A DNA stretch of 64,000 bases from Ignelater luminosus (Eukaryota; Arthropoda; Insecta; Coleoptera; Elateridae): the NCBI GenBank assembly GCA_011009095.1, contig VTPC01090599.1:193662-257661 (forward strand), written 5' to 3'. Under the pieces are notes generated by a model that saw only the letters and a list, made by a program, of their open reading frames with translations, was not told the DNA's origin and did no database searches. The position numbers and the translations under genes were made by a program. Positions 1 through 12,645 of the stretch are shown here, piece after piece. Within the stretch, counting starts at the first letter, position 1. Each line of letters opens with the position of its first letter.

Positions 1-1745
1 ATATGATTTTTTTTATAATTTCCAACGGTCTTTATTTTTAGAAATATTCAGTTATAACTGTGGATGATTAATCACCATACAACTCCGCGGAATCTACTTT
101 TGGTTTATTTTAAATAAATATGAAAATAATAATTTTAATTTTTGGTTTTTGTGAGATAAGTTTTATTTGTTCTCTGTTCTTTCGATTTTTGAATTAAAAT
201 TAACATATTTAAGCATTTGGTTTTTTCTAAAATCCCAGAAGCAATTGGCCACTTTTTCAGAGAAAGACCCATAAATGTCTTCCTAGTCTACTGACTTAAT
301 TTCTAATATAACAAAATTACACTGACGGAGTGTAGGCACAAAGTCACCATACCACTGATCACATCCGAAACATAGTATTTACAGGAGGCCTAAAGCCTAG
401 AGGTCAAATAAAACAAGATAGGAATACTACTATTGTTTTCGGATTAAAAACTCAAGCTCCATACATGCTTAGAAGCTATTTATAATGACTGTAAAAACGA
501 GAGATCTACGTGTTTTATACCGTAGTCAAGGTACATACCAGCATTCTACACTTCTTAAAATACATTATTTTCTTCCGTCACTTTAATAAACATTAAGGCG
601 TAAATCATTCTTTTGTAAGTTTTACAGCTTTACCTCTTAATCCGCAAACGAACAATTGATCTAGTTTCTACTAAATATTACAACATTCACAGACGGAAAG
701 AAAAATACTTTTAACATAGGGCTTTCTAACAGCAGAACCATTACTAAATGGAAAAGTCAGTCTGGGAATCCGCTTTTACATCGTCTATAAAAGGCCATCT
801 CAAATCTAAAGATATTCGGATCATTGATCTCAACCGCAAAGTCCCACTGGATACACTGAGCAGTTACGCAAGATACCAACCAAGAAGCCGTTAAACGTAA
901 ATTTAAATTCCCTCCTGTTGTATACCTAGAAAATGCTATTTACTTTACACGGAACTGAAGGATATATTTGAAAAAATTGCGTTAGCTCTCCATTAAAATC
1001 CGTAGCACTAATCCCCACCTAAAAGCTCCCTCTGCAATAACACCAACACACAGCGTCAAGACCAGTTTCTGTTGTTTCCTTTCTTTGCTTCAGCTACACT
1101 GCAGAGGAGACAATTTTCACCAACTTTTCCTGATCATCACTGTTAAATTATTCCTCCTCTTCTATAAAATAACTAAATTACTACTTCGCGTATCAAGCTC
1201 CGCCACTGGATGTCTTTCGGCGTACACAACTATAAACTACTGGTACTTCGACAGTCGGACGATCTAGCATTATCAATTCCACCGTGGCCACAAGCTCATT
1301 AAGTCATCACACTATCCATCAGCATGCTTCGTACTTTCGTTTTTTAGTTTATAACTGTCGGTCACTTCACTTTCTAAATTAACTTTGATGACTAAAAAAA
1401 TTTCTTCTAAACAGTAGGCCGCCTCAGGCAGGTTTTCAACGTTTATTTACTTAGTTACTAACATTCGACGAGTCAGTCCGAGTCACTCAAATCAGATCAG
1501 ACTAAATCTCCAGCCAGACTTACTATCTCCTCAAAAATAATGAAGATTTACCAAGTCAACTCTCTTTCTTTCTAATCCTATTTGAAACAAAATAACTTGA
1601 CTTATTTCTTACGCCTGTAAACAATAAAGGAACAAAAGCAACAATAAAATAAAACAACTAAAACAATAAATAAATAAAATGATCAAACACACAAGATAGA
1701 AAAATAAATTTTAACAAAGAGTAAGTTACTTAGGTACTACTTAAT
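1..1745. other. No recognisable gene
   Basis: AT-rich sequence with no frame that I recognise as coding on either strand. The one short open frame (plus, about 1085-1267) has no recognisable motif and looks random. No tRNA, microsatellite or clear inverted repeat was seen here. Confidence 0.5.
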
Positions 1746-1749
1746 CGAT

Positions 1750-2465
1750 GCCCTTCTACGGCTTAATGCAGTGGTTATCATTTAGGTCATCTTTCTCCAA
1801 GCTTTCCTATTTTGGCTTCGCTTCATGCTATCCCGATTTTGTCTAAGCCTGCTTGTACCATTTGGTTCCATTGTTTTTTGACCTTCCTCTGTTTTTTTAC
1901 TCTTTATTTTTCCATCCCATATTTTTTTGGAAATCTCTTCTTGCTCATTCTCCATTAATGTCCTGCCCAATTAATTTCTTGCTCGTTTATTTTGTTACTA
2001 AGAGCTGGTAGTTTCAGTTTTTTAACTTTATAACTTTGTATTCTCTCACGTCTTGTAGCTTCTTTTATATTAGCTCAAAAGAATTTCATTTCGTTTATCT
2101 GGATTCTCTAAGATATCTTATTTGTTAGGACCCAGCTCTCATAACCATATGTGGGAGTTGTTGTTATATAGTTATCTGTAATCTTGTCTTCCTAGAAATT
2201 ACCATTTTTGATACCAATGTATTTTTTAATCTTCCAAAAGTCTCAGACTTCATTTTCGTCTTCATGTTAATTAATTATTACTCCAATATATTTGAATGAA
2301 GTTACTTGTTCCGCTGTTTCACTGTTAATAGGCATACCTATTGATCTTTCGCTGTTCTCTAGCAATTATCATAACTTTAGGTTTCTGAATTATAAACATA
2401 TCTTTTTCTTTTGCGTTCTTTTATTAATAATGATATCTAGATTTTTCTGAAATTCTTCCGCATTT
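1750..2465 (-). pseudogene. Degraded 3' end of a LINE reverse transcriptase gene
   Basis: Read on the minus strand with frameshifts, this stretch gives the C-terminal part of a non-LTR retrotransposon ORF2. It contains a KVMIIAR-like block, then a SFKYIGVII-like block (the usual FKYLG motif after the polymerase palm), a TTPTYGYESWVL-like thumb segment and an RRERIQ/INWAGH-like tail. Several stops and frameshifts break it, so no protein can be made. The polymerase core and endonuclease are absent. Its upstream edge (about 2465) directly meets the truncated mariner on the same strand, so one element probably interrupted or was joined to the other. The clade cannot be fixed from this fragment. 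Confidence 0.7.
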
Positions 2466-2968
2466 CCAAGTATTCACGCAAAATGTTGAGTACCCGTTTG
2501 GTTGAGATGCTCACAGCCTCAGCTATATCGTACTTAATCAATCGTCGATTAAAATTCCATGAATTTTATCGATAATTTTTGGCGTGGTGACCTCATTTGG
2601 ATGGCCTGGACACTCGTCATCAAAAATGTTCGTAAGACAGTGTTTAAACTCAGCTGTCCAATATTTTATTGTTGATAGCAAAGGCGCAGAGTCCCCGTAA
2701 ACATTAGTCAATTCGGTGTTGATCTCATCGTTCGGTTTCTTTTTCAAAAACAAGTGTATTATCACTGACGATAATCGATTTCATTAATTTTTGTAAAACT
2801 GCAGAAGTTGTTTGCTTCCAATGACTGTCAAACACAAACTAATTAATGCAGCGGGCTAACAATTGCAAAGGAGTCGTTTCAAGGTTAGTATTTACAAATA
2901 ACAACATTGTTGTGATACTAGTAGCGCCATCTCTTGCCTAGGCCGACTAAGTATCAACCTAGCCTCGT
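2466..2968 (-). mobile_element. Truncated mariner (DD34D type), 5' part only
   Basis: The minus strand gives a mariner transposase N-terminus: a first helix-turn-helix with the motif IIHLFLKKKPNDEINTEL, then SAPLLSTIKYWTAEFK, a GHPNEVTTP-like linker and IDKIHGIL. In another frame it continues with a second helix-turn-helix (IAEAVSISTKRVLNILRE). The 5' end appears intact: just before a TA at 2969-2970 the minus strand reads ACGAGGCTAGGTTGATACTT, typical of mariner termini. The start codon lies near 2784 but the frame shifts soon after. The whole catalytic domain is missing, because the sequence runs into the LINE fragment near 2465. It is a dead copy. Confidence 0.75.
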
Positions 2969-2970
2969 TA

Positions 2971-3765
2971 AACGTTATTTAACATCACTCGTGTTTTATT
3001 TTTCATTGCTTTAATAACACGATAAAATAATTTTTGACTTGTTTTAGACTCATGTTCCACCATTTTCCAGAATGATTTTGTTTTGGCTGCCTTAATTAAT
3101 TAATCTTTTCACTATTCCTCTATGTATTTTGTAGACCTCAGAGAATAAAATGAATTCAGAATAAATAAAAACAAAACAAACAAAAAATAAACAAAATCCC
3201 AACGATAAATAAAATGAGATTTTAATTTTAAAAAAATTAAAATAAAGTACTCTTATAATTTTCAACAAAAATATTCAAGAACCGACCGAGCTCTACCTAT
3301 TCCAGCACACATACTGCAATATGTTTTGTCTGAGGTTACCGCAACGACGATCCAAGATCGTTTTTGCAATGTACGTTTAAGAAAAAGTAAAAAAGAAAGT
3401 AAGCGACGCTTGAGTTGTACTTATGTCGTAGACTTTTAATAATGATGTACATTAGGATGGAACTTAACTATTATATGGTGAAAATAAAACTGTTTTGTTT
3501 TGATGTATAATAGTGAAATTTTTTTTCCTTTTTGGATGCCTAAACTACTAGTAAAAAACTTTTATGTCAATTCATTCGTTTCCGATGCCGCACGGGCGTC
3601 AAAGTTTTACAATTTATATACAAAGTAACTAAAACTAAAAAAGGCAACTCTTAGCTCATATTTGCTTATATTAAGCAAATACTACCAAGAAGTCACCACG
3701 AGGAGACGGCTGCGTATCGACTTCCACTCTCCCTCCAGCCCTTTCTTATATTAGCTATTCAGCCT
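2971..3765. other. No recognisable gene
   Basis: AT-rich spacer between the truncated mariner and the family-B relic. It contains short runs of A/T and no supported coding frame. Confidence 0.45.
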
Positions 3766-3767
3766 AC

Positions 3768-4740
3768 CGGTTTGTAGTCCGTTTTAGTGTTAAACTTTGA
3801 CATAAAATTGCAAAAATTCAATTTTTCCAACATAAAACCATCTCTAGCTTTAGATTCAGACACGACTGATACGGCTTCCGTGAAAATCTTGACCCACCTT
3901 TCCAATGCCTGAGTATGAAAAGGAAAACATGGAAAATCAGGTGTTACTACGGTTTGTACTATTTTCTTCACTTCTTCGTCAGATAAGTCAAACAAGATAA
4001 GAGGTACCGTCAGTTTACGATCATTCCAATTTATTAAATCTAAATACTCAGAAGCTTTAAAGTTAAGGAGAGGAACTTCAAATCTCCTCAATTATTCTCC
4101 TAAGCCCAAATTCTCTAATATATCGCCGGGAATCAGTTATGAATGCCAAAAGTATATATTCATGATTGCCAACAGAGGCACTCCTTTGAATGACTGAATC
4201 GATGATGTCTTCGTAGTACTCTTTTTTGAAGTACCTGGTACATTTAATCATTTCCCACAAATGAATAGATCCATCCTTGCAAGATTTTACTTTGATGCTG
4301 AACCACGTATGACTATAAATTTTAATAACATATTCGGTAAGAACTAGTAAATTTGGAAGAGGAGTTTTACAGGACACACATAAACTCAAAATCCTGCTTG
4401 TTGTTGTTAGCCAAAGAGAGTGGGTGATTTTTCCTAGACTCGGTTTCAATAAGTCTTGGGAAAATATGCCGCTTGACAAATTTCGAGCAAGTAGGTACTT
4501 CTGGTCCGTACTAAAACCCTCAAAATTAATTTGTGGCAGCTACGATTTAATTTTTCTATAATTTATGATTTCCATATTTTCATATTTTTCAAGTTGGTTT
4601 CCTATTGGCCCAGAGAATCCTTTAGGACCCGTAGTTTGCCCATCTAGATGTTGAAATAAGTGCCTGAAGGGAAGCTCGTTTGCATGTTGTAAGCAAATTA
4701 CCATTGTAAGAGTCTTTTTAGTCTAGTTTCCAATACTGCA
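3768..4740 (-). pseudogene. Family-B multicopy arthropod protein, C-terminal half, broken
   Basis: The minus strand reads from a CLQHANELPFRHLFQHLDG-like block, through STDQKY and a THSLWLTTTSRILSL segment, into two overlapping open frames. Those frames contain RYFKKEYYEDIID, REFGLRRI, VPLLNFKASEYLDLI, FPFHTQALERWVKIFTEAVS and SKARDGFM...FNTKTDY before the stop. I recognise this layout as an uncharacterised protein family present in many copies in arthropod genomes. The conserved blocks come in the expected order and reach the natural C-terminus. There is at least one stop near 4.53 kb and a frame change near 4085, so the gene is dead. The N-terminal half is absent. The function is unknown; the copy number and the D/H-containing blocks suggest a transposase-like origin (inference). 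Related copies lie near 32.2 and 51-52.2 kb. Confidence 0.7.
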
Positions 4741-6237
4741 GGACTCTAACTCTTCTTTATTTTATGTTTTCCATAATATAAACTTATTGAGAACCTTATA
4801 ATAGCTTTAATGCAATTATTGTTTCTTTGCGGATTTTTTTTAGAAAATTCGAGGCACCAGTAAATATGATTTGAAATTTAAAAGCAAAATATTTTCGTTA
4901 TATGGAGTTAGAAAAAATAGAATTTTCACTATTACAAGGTAAAATTCGAAACTTCGTTTTTAAGTTCCACCCTAATGTATATATCACACTATTTGATTGA
5001 TCGAACGCATTTAGGTATTTCATGTAATGTCTTACCCAAAGACGGTATAATAGGTATGTTTAACTAAAAATTTATCTTATACCGACATCGTAATTATAAA
5101 CATAGAAAGGCATTGCCGTTGTTCGTCGTTTAGCAAATTGTTTTCACGAAACTTTGAAACGATACTGGTAATCCATCACAGCAAGTATTATGAGTCAGAA
5201 CATTTCAACAGATGCTCATCCTCAGAGTCTCTCCTTCACCTAAACGTAGCAACAAAAGATGTAGAAGACTGCGGATCCTTTTAAATATCCTGTCTTAGTT
5301 TGTAACTTTTATCATTTCAATCACTCAATCAGGAGTCTATGACTGCTTTGATTTTTCAATAAAAATTGTTTTGACTCCTTTGGGTGAGTGGAAGGAGTTC
5401 TTGATTAAAAAGCTTTTGCCTTTAAATTCAGTTAAGTAGAATTTCTCTTTGTAAAAGCTATCGAAGCGAGATAATGTTGCTTTGTAATAAAGGTGTCCTA
5501 TTCCGTTAACCCTCTACTACTTCCGGTGTGAGTTTGTTTCAATAGTGCGAAGCTTGCGGTGCAGTTATCTAACTGAAAACAGCCACCACGGAGCTAGTAC
5601 AGAATATTCCATGCTTTTTCCTTAATCTCAGAAGAACTTCGATTTGCAGGAGAGTTGTTACTTTGTTCGAAAGCCCTTATTCTGAATAAATCCATCGTTA
5701 GTAGATCATCGCTATCATCGTAGCAAATTTTAAGCTTTCTAAAGTCTGTGTAGATGGTTTATGGCGAGGCCTTACTATCAGGATAATCTTTATCTTCATT
5801 CGATTTATTTCTCTATTTTGACTATCAAGAATAAACCGACTATTGTCGATTGCTACTGTCTAGGGTCACTAATCGCCGCTTTTCCCGTAACACACTTTCG
5901 CAAAAACTATCAAACAAATTGAAATCCCCGATGTATTTTACACGATACTACTTCATCGTTTCTTATGTGTATATTTGTATTGTATCTATCACTGATATGC
6001 TATAAAGAAGAATGTCCTACGTTTTGGCTGTTCTTTAAAATTATTTTAGATTTGACGCTGCTCTAGACTAACACATCACAATATCAGATCGTGCTAAGGA
6101 AATACAATACCCTTTGGACAGAAAGCTGCTTTATGAAGCCTCTGTGTGAACTAAATCTAAAAATTACACTGCATTGTCTTTGATCAATATTAAGAGACAT
6201 CCTGAAACGCGCCAATTTTAGTGTCAATGTGACGTAA
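4741..6237. other. No recognisable gene
   Basis: I see no supported coding frame, RNA gene or defined mobile element here. Confidence 0.4.

Positions 6238-6240
<3 letters not shown>

Positions 6241-6268
<28 letters not shown>
6241..6268 (+). repeat. (CT)14 microsatellite
   Basis: Fourteen uninterrupted CT dinucleotides directly visible in the sequence. Confidence 0.95.
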
Positions 6269-7431
6269 AACAGTCAATTTCGAAAATATCTCAACCAGCG
6301 GAGAACAAGCGCGCTAAAGTCGAAAAATAAATTTTTGACTACCATCACATTCTAGATCTCGAAGACTACCAGGCTGATTGCAATTATTCTATGATATACA
6401 GTGTGTTTTTCCAAAAGACCCCAAGCTATAGCACCTTTATTTATGGAAATACACCTATTAAACTATGGTATATAATTCTTAAATTGAATATGATAAGCTC
6501 TACCATTTGTTATGGAAAAACAGTTTTTATCTATTTGTAAAAGTTATGATGTCATAAGATACTATTTTAAATTACAACCTCAAGTATTTTTTCATATTGT
6601 CTGAGAAAGTTTGTTTTATCGTTTCAATGATAAGGATAACAAACTTTTATATCCTATAGCGCTTACTGTTCGCCACCGTTACATGAAGTTTGTAGATCGA
6701 ATGTTTTTTCCAGTTTTCTCTCATATGAAGAGGGGCCTGATATACTTACTGACTTCTCACCGAAAGGCTGTTTAATCTTTTTTAAAGCCCTCTTGTATTT
6801 CTTGAATCCTTTAGGGTTGACAAACTTTGAAATTTCAGTAGTATAGCAAGCGCGAAGCAGAGTACAATTATTTTTAACGTCTAGTTTAACTTCTTTTGTA
6901 GTTCTTGGAGTGTGAACAGCTGTTACTAGACTACTTCCTGTGAATGGCATCTGATTCTAGAATTCTGGTTAGTAAATTTGATTTGAAGATGTTTGTAAGA
7001 AGAATTATTTATTTTATTTATTTCTTTTTCGGTTCCTTGAAATTTAAAATTACTACGTTTTCAGCTGAGAAAAATTGTGTAGTTAGGTTTTTTCTTTTCC
7101 TTCTTAGTTTACTAATCTGTTTAATTGATAGGAAATTCTTGTTCCTTTAAATCAAGACTAAATTTTCTGGGAGGAATGGATTTGGAATCGTGGATTGGTG
7201 TGACGATCTTTTGAAGTACGGAGCGAGGTATTTCCTCGAGAGAGCAGAACGTGCACTTTCGGAAAACTGTGATAGCGAACTGTGCTCAGATTGTGTTGTT
7301 TAATGCGAAACCCTATACTTAGGAGTAAGTTTCCTTTTTTTTGGGTTTGATTGAATGATGATTTCACATTTAGTTTTTTTGAGAGCTGCCTTATTTCACC
7401 GTGAGAATAGAAAGGTAGAAAGCCGGTTCGA

Positions 7432-7616
7432 TAATTCTGGACCTGAGTATTAAAAGGGCCAATTTCCACTTTTGCCGTTTCCTATTGTTAAAGGTTTATG
7501 ATATATCATTTTGAGTTTTTACACACTTACAATGGAGTTATATCTACTTAGCACTACTAATATCTCATAACAGTGAAAATGGATATTGGCCCTTTTAATA
7601 CTCAGGTTCAGAATTA
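7432..7616. repeat. Foldback: about 32-bp inverted repeat with a 120-bp spacer
   Basis: The segment at 7585-7616 (core ATTGGCCCTTTTAATACTCA) is matched by its reverse complement at 7432-7463 with one mismatch. Weaker complementarity extends a few bases into the loop. A transcript through it could form a hairpin of about 185 nt. It could be the relic of a small foldback transposon; no target-site duplication is evident at its edges. Confidence 0.7.
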
Positions 7617-7619
7617 AGG

Positions 7620-10185
7620 TTGAAGTTTTCTTCAAAGCTTCGCTACATCCTTATGTATGGGCTCTCCAAATAATTATTGGGTCGTCTAAAGCGGTTTCAA
7701 CACCGGGCTAAACCACTGTTAAGTTTTGAATGGTGAGGACGCTCCCCATCAAAATCAGACTCGAGATGTGGCCCAATCTTAACCTCATTGGTCTAGAAAA
7801 GATCTACCACTTGGCATCAATATTTAACTTTGTCAATGAAATAAAAATTTAAATTTAGCTACCTAAAAAGACAAAAAAATTTTTTTATGATGATTTTTGT
7901 TTGATACCAATGACTCCAAAAATATCTTTTTGTTGTTTATTTTTATTTAAAGTAGTTGTTTAAACGATTAGTGTAAGAGAAATATTATTGATGTTCCTGT
8001 TTCAGAAATTTTCGTATCTTAAGGTCATTCAATTTCTGGACATAAATTGAAATTTCGTTCCGTAACTAAAAGCTTTTACAGCTTCTACATCTCGAGCAGA
8101 TCTGTTCAGCGTTGGAAAAGGTATTTTTGGTAAGTTTTGTTTTTATTTCAGTTTTTGTCCAGAATTTCCTTTGTACTTTATATAAACGTTTGAGCTTATT
8201 TAGCTTCACTAAATGCGGTTGCAATTGTTATTAAAGGTTTTTATACTAGTTTGATGTCAAGGTTGCTCTAAAGAAAAATAGGGTTCTTCATTAATAACTG
8301 TAATTATGCCAAGATTTATTTGAATTTCTAAAAATGTTTCGTTTGCATTGTAGATTGTGACATCGAGTGTTCGTGGTTGATAAAACTTCAACTATTTTCT
8401 TTATTATTCTATACAAAGTTTGGATTGTATTATAGTGTATTTGGTGCATGCATTTAACTTTGATTTACTATTTAAATATTTAATATCATTCCTGCATTTT
8501 ATTCCTTAGTTGCATTTTTCCTAATTAGTTAAAATTAAGATCGAATTTTTTTCTTTGTAAAATTCTATTTCTGATCTTTCGTGTCTTTAAGGAAAAATAC
8601 ACACTGGCGCACAATATTGTTATGATTTTTTATTTTTTTGTGTTTTCAATATGCTGTTGAATAAATTCTGCTGTGTTTTATTGTGTGTATAACCTTCTTA
8701 TCTGCGCCTAAGGCAACTTACTAAATTCAGTCGGCGTAGGACCAAAGAGATCCTAGTTTTATAGATAAAATAATAAATTTGTAACGCAAGGTGACGTTAA
8801 AATCCTTACATGGGAAGATTCCCAAGGCTGCATTTTATAATATTAAAATTTAAAAATTCTCTCACTTGACATAGCAACAAATTTTGTTCCTTTTTCTACT
8901 TATAAAGATGAGATAAAGATATATCGTCTTACTTAAGTATTAATCATGACTAACTTTTGCTTTTATTGGTTTTAGGATTTTTAATTGTTTCCACAAGTTC
9001 TGTTGCCATTATTTTGGAAAATTCCTTATGTAAGGATATAAAAGTCTAATACTGGTGAAAAAAAGGAAATCAGATAGTAGAAAGAGTTGGAATAAAGGTA
9101 TTGTATTTAGGAGCCTAAAATAATGTTTAGGCTCACCAAAGCCAAGTTTGGTTCTACAGGCGTGCGTCTAGGATAAGTGAAGCGCGGGGTTTTAAGAGCC
9201 GTCTAGGGTAGTTATTCCTGTACTACGTGAAGAGTCCCAAAACAGGTTTTCTAGACGAACCTACAAATCTGAACGACAAAGATTCATATCGAAAGAACCG
9301 AAAGAGCTAGGAAAATGATATTTAGCTTGACTTTACAAAATATGGGTAATTCTTGTGATTAGAAGGTGACAGTAGAGCAACGAAGACAGAGAACATCTTC
9401 AATTATACCTGTTACTTATCGTTTTGAAAATGACAGTTATGTATTGTCATTTTAAAAACTATCTACCAACAAAAGTAAAATAAAAGTGCAAGGTAAACAC
9501 CTGTAGAACTTAATATTCAAGAAAAACAAAAAACCAAAAACAGAAGAGAAGAAAATCGTAAGTCATAAGAACGCCTACTGTGAAAGTTATATAAGTTTGC
9601 AAATAGATAGAGACAAGTTCTGAATATCTAACTAACTATAAGTTTCGCGGTTAGATGACAGCTTGGAAGCATGGCAAACATTTAGGAGAATCTTAAAAGA
9701 GAACTTTAAAAAACACATTTTCTTGGAAAATGCTACCAATGCACAAGGGATAACATCAAGTTGGTGTTTCTCTTTCAGTTCAACTTTATTTTAAATAAAT
9801 TATCTACTTGCTATAACTACATACCTGTTGCTACTTAAATAATAAAGCTTTTTATATTAACAAAACTAAGACATTATTAACTTCATGACATAATTTACAC
9901 ATGTAGGCTAATTAATTATATACATTTATACATAGAAATCGGAACAATTTTCATATAGTATTTGTGTAATGCAATTTGTCAGATAAGTATCTGGGAGCTA
10001 TTTAATTTCTCATTTTGTAAATGAAATTTAAAATTTTAAAATCTAAAGTTTATGTTTAATAAATTTGCATAATACATTCAACTTTACATCGATTGGAGTG
10101 TATGTATTTCGTTTCAGTTTCTTTATGAAGGCTGTGGCCATTACATGATGCATAAGGTTTACCAATTAACATTCTTTTGATTTGT
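7620..10185. other. No recognisable gene
   Basis: AT-rich sequence without a supported coding frame. A local palindrome at 9421-9459 (a stem of about 15 bp around GTTATGTAT) is the only structure noticed. Confidence 0.4.
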
Positions 10186-10189
10186 TAAA

Positions 10190-10385
10190 GTCTAAACTGA
10201 CAATGAGATCTACTATTAAGTACTAACATACTTTGTAATATTATTCACATACCAATATAAATTGAAAAGGATCGGACCCAGTATTGTCCTTTGAGGTACA
10301 CCATAATTATGGCTAACTGCACAGGAGATGCTATTAATAAATTTTGTTTACGATTTTCAGCTGTAAATTACAGGTCCATTTACAA
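10190..10385 (-). pseudogene. Short scrap of LINE reverse transcriptase
   Basis: The minus strand reads SHNYGVPQRTILGPILFNLY followed by a VNNI-like sequence. This corresponds to the highly conserved GVPQGSILGPLLF block of non-LTR reverse transcriptases of the jockey/CR1 kind. Neither the upstream polymerase core nor the following YADD box can be read. It is an isolated fragment, oriented the same way as the family-A relic further right. Confidence 0.6.
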
Positions 10386-10621
10386 TTAAAAATGTATAAA
10401 ATGTTAAATATTCAATAATAACACTGATGAACAAACTGGAACGTTTTTCTGGTTCCTAGTTACAAATAAGTGATTGTGAATCATTTTGTCATGCTGAATC
10501 TAAATCTGCTTTTGGTTTTTCCCTAGCACGTATAGTTTTCGAGAAAAACATGATTCTGTTTCGAAATAAAACGCTAAAAAAATTAAATGCATTTCATATT
10601 AGAAAATGTGCATAAAACCCA

Positions 10622-12060
10622 TTAAAATATTCTATTTGGCAGTTTTCGTTTGCATAATGATGTATTAAGGTCTTTTCTAATCAGTAGCCGACAGTAATCA
10701 CCTAACATGTTCCAATTCCATCTTCCCTGGTACTGGTTTTCCAACGTTAAAAGGTCTTTATGAAAATGCTCCCCATGCTCATCACTTATAGCTCCCAAAT
10801 TGTCTGAGAAAAAATCCAAATAAATATGTAAATAATGCATCTTTAGCGATATATTACATCCTATTTTACTGTCAGCATTTCGTCGACGAGGTTTTTGAAA
10901 TTTTCTGCTTTGTTGTTGCCCAGAAAGCCCTTTACGATAGATTTGAAACAATTCCACGCCACCTTTTTTTTCCTTGTAGAACCGCATCGAAACCGCTGTC
11001 ATGCATTAATTGTCCAATTTGGGGACCCACAAATATGCCCTCCTTTATCTTAGCTTCGCTGATTTTTAAAAATGTTTCTCTTATATACTGAAAACCTCTT
11101 TCACCACAGTTCATACCTTTTACAAAATTCTTTATCAGCTCTAGATTTATATGCAAAGGGGGCTAATAGATATTGTTTCTATCCACAAGGCTTTCATGTA
11201 AAATATTTTTTCTCCTACAACTATCTGCCTACTTGACCAACTTTTCATAATATAATGCTGCGGTTTAGCACGACTGTCCTACTCTCACAAAAAGCAATGT
11301 ATTTTGTAAGTCCCAGTTGCATTCCTAATAAAAAAAGCTATAACTTTCAAATCTCCACAGATTTTTCACTCGTATCGTTTATAGTTAAAAGGCATTTCAT
11401 AGTTTAATAAGATTCCTTTAGGTGAACTGAATGTGCAATGGGAACTGAAGGCAATGCATTGCCATTGTGCAACACAACTGCTTTCAAAGTAAATTAAGAT
11501 GCATCTTCTGGTTTGTGTTTACGTTCAAAGGTTTCCATCAAACCGTCAACATTACTGCAATAGGTAAGATTGTCGTCAATAGAATAAGATTCAGAAAATC
11601 TTTTTTTCGCGCTATAAGCAATCTCCACATTTTCTTCATCTCATCCTTCAAGTATTTCTGGTGGCACAGGAACTGGAAGATAAGTACAATGGCCAACGGG
11701 TCTTACCGCCGATGTTAAATTAGGATACACAACAGATTTTTTTATTGTTTGCAGAAAAGCCTGCTATCTTCGTTATGCAGCAGTAACAATCAATTAGGTG
11801 ATCCTTTTGTTCCCTCCATATCACAGGTAGTGCGAAGGGCATACATACACGGAAATCTTTTATCCACTGTCGAAGGCGATTTGCACAAGAAACACAACAA
11901 ATATGTGGTGCCCATTGCTTATCTTGATTTCCAACTTGATATCCAAAGTACAGACGATAAGCTCTCATAATTGGCGGGACATGATTAATATTTCTATAGT
12001 TATCACTCAAAATACAAGAAATTTTCTTTGTTAAGCAGTGATAATGCAACTTTATAAAAC
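10622..12060 (-). pseudogene. Near full-length relic of multicopy arthropod family A
   Basis: On the minus strand the conserved blocks of a widespread uncharacterised arthropod protein family appear in order, over changing frames. The N-terminus has YFGYQVGNQDKQWAPHICC, a CxxC pair with LRQW, and a PVIWREQKDHLIDCYCC segment. The middle gives KGILLNYEMPFNYKRYE, then ICGDLKVIAFF and a CFL.E.DSR..H-like block. The last third is cleaner: NFVKGMNCGERGFQYI, EAKIKEGIFVGPQIGQL, then GCNISLKMHYLHIYLDFF, NLGAISDEHGEHFH and RWNWNMLGDYCRLL up to the stop at 10622. Stops and frameshifts lie mainly in the middle, around 11.2-11.72 kb. The function is unknown. The GD(L)K plus CxxC and H arrangement resembles the Asp plus Cys/His insert of some DDE transposases, but that is inference. 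Confidence 0.7.
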
Positions 12061-12643
12061 TTCACTCGCTCCACAAAACAGTACTAACACTGAACAGGTT
12101 CATACATAAGTGATCTCACTTATGGAAAGTTGAAATAATATTTAGAAATATTTATATGGGTGGCATGATCACACGTTAATAGCTTTGCAATATATGCGGA
12201 ATGCAATTACCTCATTTCCAAAACTTCTTATCGCTAATACGTAATTAACTAATGTAATTATAATTACATTGCTCACTGGAACTTCAAATGCATATATTTC
12301 AAAAACTGCACGTGATAGAAAAAATTTAAAAGCAGATTTGAATTCAGAATAACAAATTAGGTTTTTAAAAACCATAAACTCTGTAAATCAGTGTAACCTA
12401 TAAAATTAGTAAACAGTGCGGTAAATGAGAACAATTACAGAAGGGATAACGCCAGTTCGAAATTTTCAACTTGGAAAATTACTTGAAACAACAATGTTGA
12501 CAATAAACATTCAAATTTACCAGAACAGTGTGTTAGTGGACAAAGTAATATTTTCTATTGCATACAGGGAGTATTCCCAGAAACTTGTAACCGTCATCTG
12601 AAGACGGTGAATAGTGTTTAATTACTGCGCAGTTCTAACAATC
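12061..12643. other. No recognisable gene
   Basis: Spacer between the family-A relic and the intact DD41D element. A small inverted stretch (TAATTATAATTACATT-like) near 12.25 kb is A/T-driven. Confidence 0.4.
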
Positions 12644-12645
12644 TA

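Noticed and set aside
6663-7469. Two minus-strand open frames of 95 and 103 codons suggesting a small gene
   Set aside because: No recognisable motif, no shared frame, and the second frame's start lies in the inverted repeat; chance open frames are plausible.
9421-9459. Palindrome with a roughly 15-bp stem
   Set aside because: A/T-dominated and isolated; such stems are common by chance in this composition.
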